Part shown: one piece after another, positions 60,113 to 64,000 of the stretch | How positions within the stretch are numbered: the first letter of the stretch is position 1 | How the letters are laid out: each line of letters starts with the position of its first letter | Assembly: GCA_021396245.1 (NCBI GenBank) | Contig: WNYE01000003.1 | Coordinates: 186,001-250,000, forward strand | Reading direction: 5' to 3' | Length of the DNA: 64,000 nucleotides | From: Sporothrix humicola | Lineage: Eukaryota; Ascomycota; Sordariomycetes; Ophiostomatales; Ophiostomataceae | The notes under the pieces: generated by a model | Database searches by the model: none | What the model was told of the DNA's origin: nothing | The model's input: only the letters and a program-made list of their open reading frames with translations | Translations under genes and position numbers: made by a program

Positions 60113-61601
60113 ATGTCTGAAATCGTCCACGAGACCATCAAGGGTAAGATTCAGACTCGTCCGCTGTGGTCTTTTGCATAATCTCCCTCGACTTCCTAGC
60201 TGCCCAATCTCGAGATCTTCTTCCCTATCTCGTTTTGAGATGACTTCACCCTTAGAAAAGACGTCAATCCGGGACATGGATTGTCTCGGCGTTGAATCTG
60301 ATCTTGGGTTGACTTTCATCTCAACTCCCCGCATCGTCCTGTCTTGAATTCCTGCACGCCCGAATCTGCTTTCGTTAGGAAGCATTCTTGGACGAGGATC
60401 ATTTCAGACACCTTTTCACTCTTACATCAGACCTTTGTCAAATTCCCCCAAGTTTCCTGTTGCATTGATATCATGTTGTGCACGCACATCGCATCCCACC
60501 TGCGTGTCGCAAAGCTTTTCCCCAGCATGCCCCTCCACTGAATTTTTTTATCTTATCGCTTATCGCACCCAACCTGCCCCTCTTTTTTTTGTTGCCCCCA
60601 ATTGCTTCACTGCCAGTCGGACAGCAACATGCGCCAGATGGAATTGTCAACACAGCGGCCAATACTAACGCTTTCTATCTAGATGGCTGGTTCCGCGAGA
60701 TCTCTGAGATGTGGCCCGGCCAGGCCATGACCCTCCGCGTCAAGAAGGTCCTCCACCACGAGAAGAGCAAGTACCAGGATGTCCTGATCTTCGAGTCCAC
60801 CGACTACGGCACCGTCCTGGTCCTCGACAACGTCATCCAGTGCACCGAGCGCGACGAGTTCTCCTACCAGGAGATGATCACCCACCTGGCCATGAACTCG
60901 CACCCCAACCCCAAGAAGGTCCTCGTCATCGGCGGCGGCGACGGCGGTGTCCTGCGCGAGGTTGTCAAGCACGAGTGCGTCGAGCAGGCCATCCTCTGCG
61001 ACATTGACGAGGCCGTCATCCGCCTGTCCAAGCAGTACCTGCCCGGCATGGCTGCTGGCTTCGACCACCCCAAGGTCAAGGTCCACGTCGGCGACGGCTT
61101 CAAATTCCTCGACGACTACAAGAACGAGTTCGACGTCATCATCACCGACTCGTCCGACCCCGACGGCCCGGCCGAGAGCCTGTTCAAGAAGTCGTACTTT
61201 GAGTTGCTGCACAGCGCCCTGCGCGAGGGCGGCGTTATCACAACCCAAGGTTGTACGTTCCTCCCCGAATTCTGTGACCCACGCATATCAGCTAACGTAG
61301 TTTTTGTTTTCCCCCGCCCACAGCCGAGAACCAGTGGCTCCACCTGCCGCTCATCACCAAGCTCAAGCAGGACTGCAAGGAGGTCTTTGCCGTCGCCGAG
61401 TACGCCTACACTACGATCCCCACCTACCCCTCCGGCCAGATCGGCTTCATGGTCTGCAGCAAGGACCCCAACGCCAACGTCAAGGTCCCCCTGCGCAAGT
61501 GGACTCCCGAGGAGGAGGACAAGCTGTGCAAGTACTACAACGCCGAGATCCACAAGGCCAGCTTCATCCTGCCCGGCTTTGCTGCCAAGGCTCTGCAGTA
61601 A
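60113..61601 (+). CDS. SPE3: Spermidine synthase, three exons
   Basis: Transfers aminopropyl from decarboxylated S-adenosylmethionine to putrescine. Exons 60113-60143, 60683-61249 and 61324-61601 encode 291 residues, the family's usual length. Exon 1 codes only MSEIVHETIK; intron 1 is 539 nt (donor GTAAGA, branch TACTAAC at 60664-60670, acceptor TATCTAG) and restores DGWFREISEMWPGQ. Intron 2 (74 nt) has the weaker donor GTTGTA and acceptor CCACAG, joining GGVITTQ to AENQWLHLPL. Motifs: DNVIQCTERDEFSYQEM substrate loop, nucleotide-binding GGGDGGVLREVVKH, the acidic site DSSDPDGPAESLF (catalytic Asp in the DSSDP loop) and YPSGQIGFMVCSK. Reading through intron 1 gives a stop after 22 codons, so retention would abolish expression. 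The SPE3 intron is the longest in the window and may carry control elements, an inference. Confidence 0.97.
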
Positions 61602-61918
61602 GCGCAGCTAGTGGCTGGAGAGAAGGCATGTTGTGTTTCTTTAATGAGGTCTTTTAAAAAAGGGTTCTTTGGTTTTTTATGCGTTTCAAAGCAAGTCATG
61701 TTTGGTAATTTTGGCTTTGCTACATTTTTTTTTGTCTACATGCGCTGCATTCTGAGTATTGTCCCCATCAGGATAATGCACACATTCTCGGTAGGGAATA
61801 TCTAGAAAAGGAATTTAAATGGGAATGAGGTTCAAACCATTTTGAGACAAAGTAAACGTTTACATTCTGGTGATGTTCAGACATGTGCTATAATTTCGTA
61901 TCGTAACTTTTGGACTAT
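61602..61918. other. Convergent 3' intergenic region (SPE3 / NIT)
   Basis: 317 AT-rich bases, two facing 3' UTRs; no gene seen. Confidence 0.6.
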
Positions 61919-63067
61919 CTACTCCTCGTACCGCACCTTGCCGGCACTGACGTCGGGGTACACGTCGAACCGCCGCTGGTCCCGCAGCGGAATGCCCTTG
62001 CGCGTCGACTCAATGGCCTCGGCATCCAGGTCTGCCGTCACAATCGTCTCCGACTCTTCAGCCTCCACCAGCACCTTGGCCATTGGGTCAACCACCAGAC
62101 TGTGGCCCCAAGCATGGTAGGATGCGTTTACATCCCGTGCAGGACTGCACAGCGCCACATACACCTGGTTGTCCATGGCCCGAGCCTGGCCCTGCAGTCT
62201 CCAGTGCAGTGGACCCGTTGTCGTGTTGAAGGCGCCCGGATAGATGAGCGCGAAACAGCCCTGACGTGCGGCCACAGTTGCCAGCTCGGGGAACCGAATG
62301 TCGTAGCAAATGGCCACGGCGATCTTGCCGTACGGCGGCAGGTCCACGATCGTCACCTTGTTGCCCGGGGACAGGACCTCGGACTCTCTAAACGTAATCT
62401 TGCCGGGAATGTCAATGTCGAACAGGTGTACCTTGCGGTGCGTTGCCAGCAGCTCGCCGTCAGGGCCAAACGTCAGCGACGTGTTGTAGTATTTCTTGTC
62501 ACTGCCGCTTTCGACTAGCTCCGGGATCGAGCCACCGACAAGGTAGACGCCGGCTTCCTTGGCCATGGTCGACAATGCGTGGAAGCTCGGGCTCGCCTCT
62601 TTTGTGGGCGGCGACGGCAACAGTGTTTCGGCGTACGACGGGAAGTAGTCGCAGCCGTACGGCGAGTTGAAACACTCGGGCAGCACGACGAGCCCCGCGC
62701 CGAGCTTGGCCGCCTCGAGCACCTTGTCGCGGGCGTGGGCCAGATTAACGGCCTTGTCGGCGCCACTGGCGAGCTGGATGCAGGCGATCTTGAGGGACTT
62801 GCGCAAGAGCGCCGAGCCGGGCAGCTGCGACGGCGGGGTCTCTGTGAGCGTCATGGCGGCGGGTGTCGAGTGGAAGGAGCGGAAACCAAAGGGAGCAGGA
62901 ATTGGCCGGAAACGAGACGAGGAGGTTGTGAGGCCGAAGAACGGAGACGGAGTCGAAGTCGGACGTAAAGATGTGAATGGGGTGGCGAGCGTGGAACGAG
63001 AACGAGACAGGCGTGCAGTCACAGATGTAGCAATGCGGGACGAGACTCGAAGGGCACCAGCTTGCAT
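61919..63067 (-). CDS. NIT3: Carbon-nitrogen hydrolase: omega-amidase / deaminated-glutathione amidase (NIT2/NIT3 type)
   Basis: Nitrilase-superfamily branch 10 amidase that hydrolyses alpha-ketoglutaramate, alpha-ketosuccinamate or deaminated glutathione, a metabolite-repair role. The catalytic triad is complete: E131 in VVLPECFNSPYG, K212 in THRKVHLFDIDIPGKI, C254 in AICYDIRFPEL. FNTTTGPLHWRLQGQARAMD and the ending RDQRRFDVYPDV fit NIT2/yeast Nit3. The 382-residue product begins with a 70-residue Arg/Ser/Thr-rich segment without acids (SSRIATSVTARLSRSRST), a good mitochondrial presequence with a likely cleavage after RSFHSTPA. An in-frame ATG at 62854 (M72, MTLTETPP) just after it would give a cytosolic form of about 311 residues, close to the length of yeast Nit3. 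So dual localisation from two starts is plausible. Single exon. Confidence 0.95.
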   Translation of the reverse strand: MQAGALRVSSRIATSVTARLSRSRSTLATPFTSLRPTSTPSPFFGLTTSSSRFRPIPAPFGFRSFHSTPAAMTLTETPPSQLPGSALLRKSLKIACIQLASGADKAVNLAHARDKVLEAAKLGAGLVVLPECFNSPYGCDYFPSYAETLLPSPPTKEASPSFHALSTMAKEAGVYLVGGSIPELVESGSDKKYYNTSLTFGPDGELLATHRKVHLFDIDIPGKITFRESEVLSPGNKVTIVDLPPYGKIAVAICYDIRFPELATVAARQGCFALIYPGAFNTTTGPLHWRLQGQARAMDNQVYVALCSPARDVNASYHAWGHSLVVDPMAKVLVEAEESETIVTADLDAEAIESTRKGIPLRDQRRFDVYPDVSAGKVRYEE

Positions 63068-63597
63068 TGTTCTGTTTATGATGTGAGAGTAGAAGAAAGG
63101 TAAAAGAGCGAGAAAGGGTTGAATGATGTCGAAGGCGAAAGAACCGCAAATAAGCGTAATGTTTTGGGGCGGAAAGGAAAGAGCTATCGATGCTCCGTGC
63201 TATTGCATGCTATCTCGCTGGCCAGGTCCGGTGCAGGACCACTTTCCGCTGTGAGAAAGAAGGTGGGGTAGGGGCGAGGACGGCGATGGCACCATTAGTA
63301 GGAGAAAACGCTGGTAAGGAACGAACTCCCTTTTTGGGTCGCCCATTCCCTTTCAGGAAATACTGCCATGTAAGAGTCGACGACAACAACAGACCGAAAG
63401 GAAGTCACGATGCTCACTCTTGCCTTGCAAGATAATTTTTTTGATACACAACTTTGACCCCTTTTCGAGTTTGCGACGAGAATTTTGTTTTTTGGGCTTA
63501 CCATGTCTCCAATGTCTGCGATGTTTGCCAACACACATCCATCGTATCGCCCAATACACCCACCCGACTTACACAGCGTCTTGTTCATTATCATAGC
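63068..63597. promoter_or_regulatory. Divergent promoter region (NIT / right-edge gene)
   Basis: 530 bp. No strong motif cluster noted; the sequence shows nothing that looks like a further gene. Confidence 0.45.
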
Positions 63598-64000
63598 ATG
63601 AGCTGGTACGACGCAAGTAATTCGAGCCACAATTTTGGAAGAAACAGCCTTAACGGAGGAAGCGGCAGACACACGACTGAACGAATATTTGACGACAACA
63701 CCAACTTCGATCCGTTCCCACCATCGCAACGTCAATATGAATGGAACTGCGACGCAGATGACATAAGATCGGAGTCGGAACGAGACTTTGGGCCGGAGAC
63801 GGGAGGTACGAGGAAGAAACAACTTCGAATATATCATCCAAAGAGCAATGCAACCCGGCGGCCTGGGTCGAGTAGCAGCAACAATACGCAGCCTGTAGAC
63901 CAACCGCGGTCGCGACTGCCAAATTCGACAACACTCAGCAAGCGAGGTGCCCCGAGCAGCAGCAATATTGCAAGTTCCTCGGCGCCCAGACCCTCCCGTG
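63598..64000 (+). CDS. 5' part of an unidentified Ser/Asn-rich protein, runs off the window
   Basis: From the ATG at 63598 the frame stays open for 134 codons to the last base. The peptide starts MSWYDASNSSHNFGRNSLNG, has an acidic patch (DADDIRSESERDFGPETGG) and then a Ser/Asn/Pro/Arg-rich stretch (PGSSSNNTQPVDQPRSRLPN, TTLSKRGAPSSSNIASSSAP). This is the usual look of a disordered N-terminus of a fungal regulatory or trafficking protein; no domain is reached, so no function can be given. The divergent position 530 bp from NIT supports a real start. A long minus-strand frame over the same bases (63903-63295) looks less natural. Confidence 0.55.
   Translation, partial: MSWYDASNSSHNFGRNSLNGGSGRHTTERIFDDNTNFDPFPPSQRQYEWNCDADDIRSESERDFGPETGGTRKKQLRIYHPKSNATRRPGSSSSNNTQPVDQPRSRLPNSTTLSKRGAPSSSNIASSSAPRPSR

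Noticed and set aside
63295..63903. 202-codon minus-strand frame at the right edge
   Set aside because: Overlaps the plus-strand open frame starting at 63598 and the divergent NIT promoter; Arg/Val/Ser-rich without features, so treated as the shadow of the plus-strand frame.

Overview
The window is nuclear DNA from a filamentous ascomycete (Pezizomycotina, probably Sordariomycetes). The evidence is sparse short introns (50-140 nt in most genes) with GTRNGT donors and CTAAC/CTGAC branch points, large single-exon genes, GC-rich codon use, CT-rich leaders, and a gene set typical of this group (CLIP-170 with zinc knuckles, UncA-type kinesin-3, a VCX1-like exchanger with a long central loop, DOA10, NOP14). 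I cannot name the species. There is no operon structure; genes lie on both strands with long intergenic spaces.

Layout. 1-93 may be the 3' end of an unidentified gene. 0.4-8 kb: RCL1 (18S rRNA processing, minus), a mitochondrial-type PPR protein (plus) and a GPATCH11-like G-patch protein (minus). 8.8-16.6 kb: a vacuolar-type Ca2+/H+ exchanger (two exons, minus) and a CLIP-170 microtubule plus-end protein (minus), then about 4 kb without a gene. 20.7-25.3 kb: a membrane-anchored helical-repeat protein and NOP14, divergent. 25.7-34.3 kb: RFC2 (three exons, minus) and the 1998-residue ERAD ubiquitin ligase DOA10/SSM4 (plus), divergent. 35.3-38.6 kb: a zeta-class GST/maleylacetoacetate isomerase with two EthD-fold proteins, the most cluster-like part of the window. 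38.6-44.1 kb: an IRC6/p34-like adaptin-binding protein (three exons), GET3, and an NAD/pyrimidine-nucleotide type mitochondrial carrier with a 240-residue Ser/Thr-rich N-terminus. 44.1-48.8 kb: a gene-poor stretch with an AT-rich pocket and two short start-less Cys-containing open frames. 48.8-63.1 kb: an NTF2-like protein with a duplicated motif, kinesin-3, spermidine synthase (three exons, a 539-nt first intron) and a NIT2/NIT3 amidase with two in-frame starts. From 63.6 kb an open frame runs off the right edge.

Most genes are housekeeping: ribosome biogenesis (RCL1, NOP14), replication (RFC2), ER quality control and membrane insertion (DOA10, GET3), microtubule transport (CLIP-170, kinesin-3), ion and metabolite transport, polyamine synthesis and metabolite repair (NIT). 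I see no CRISPR, rRNA, tRNA, intact transposon, polyketide synthase or NRPS. The accessory-looking material is the GST/EthD trio, several inverted or dispersed short repeats in intergenic DNA, and start-less small open frames near 2.3-2.6 kb and 45.5-47 kb. Those are the places where something undescribed could sit, but evidence from sequence alone is modest.
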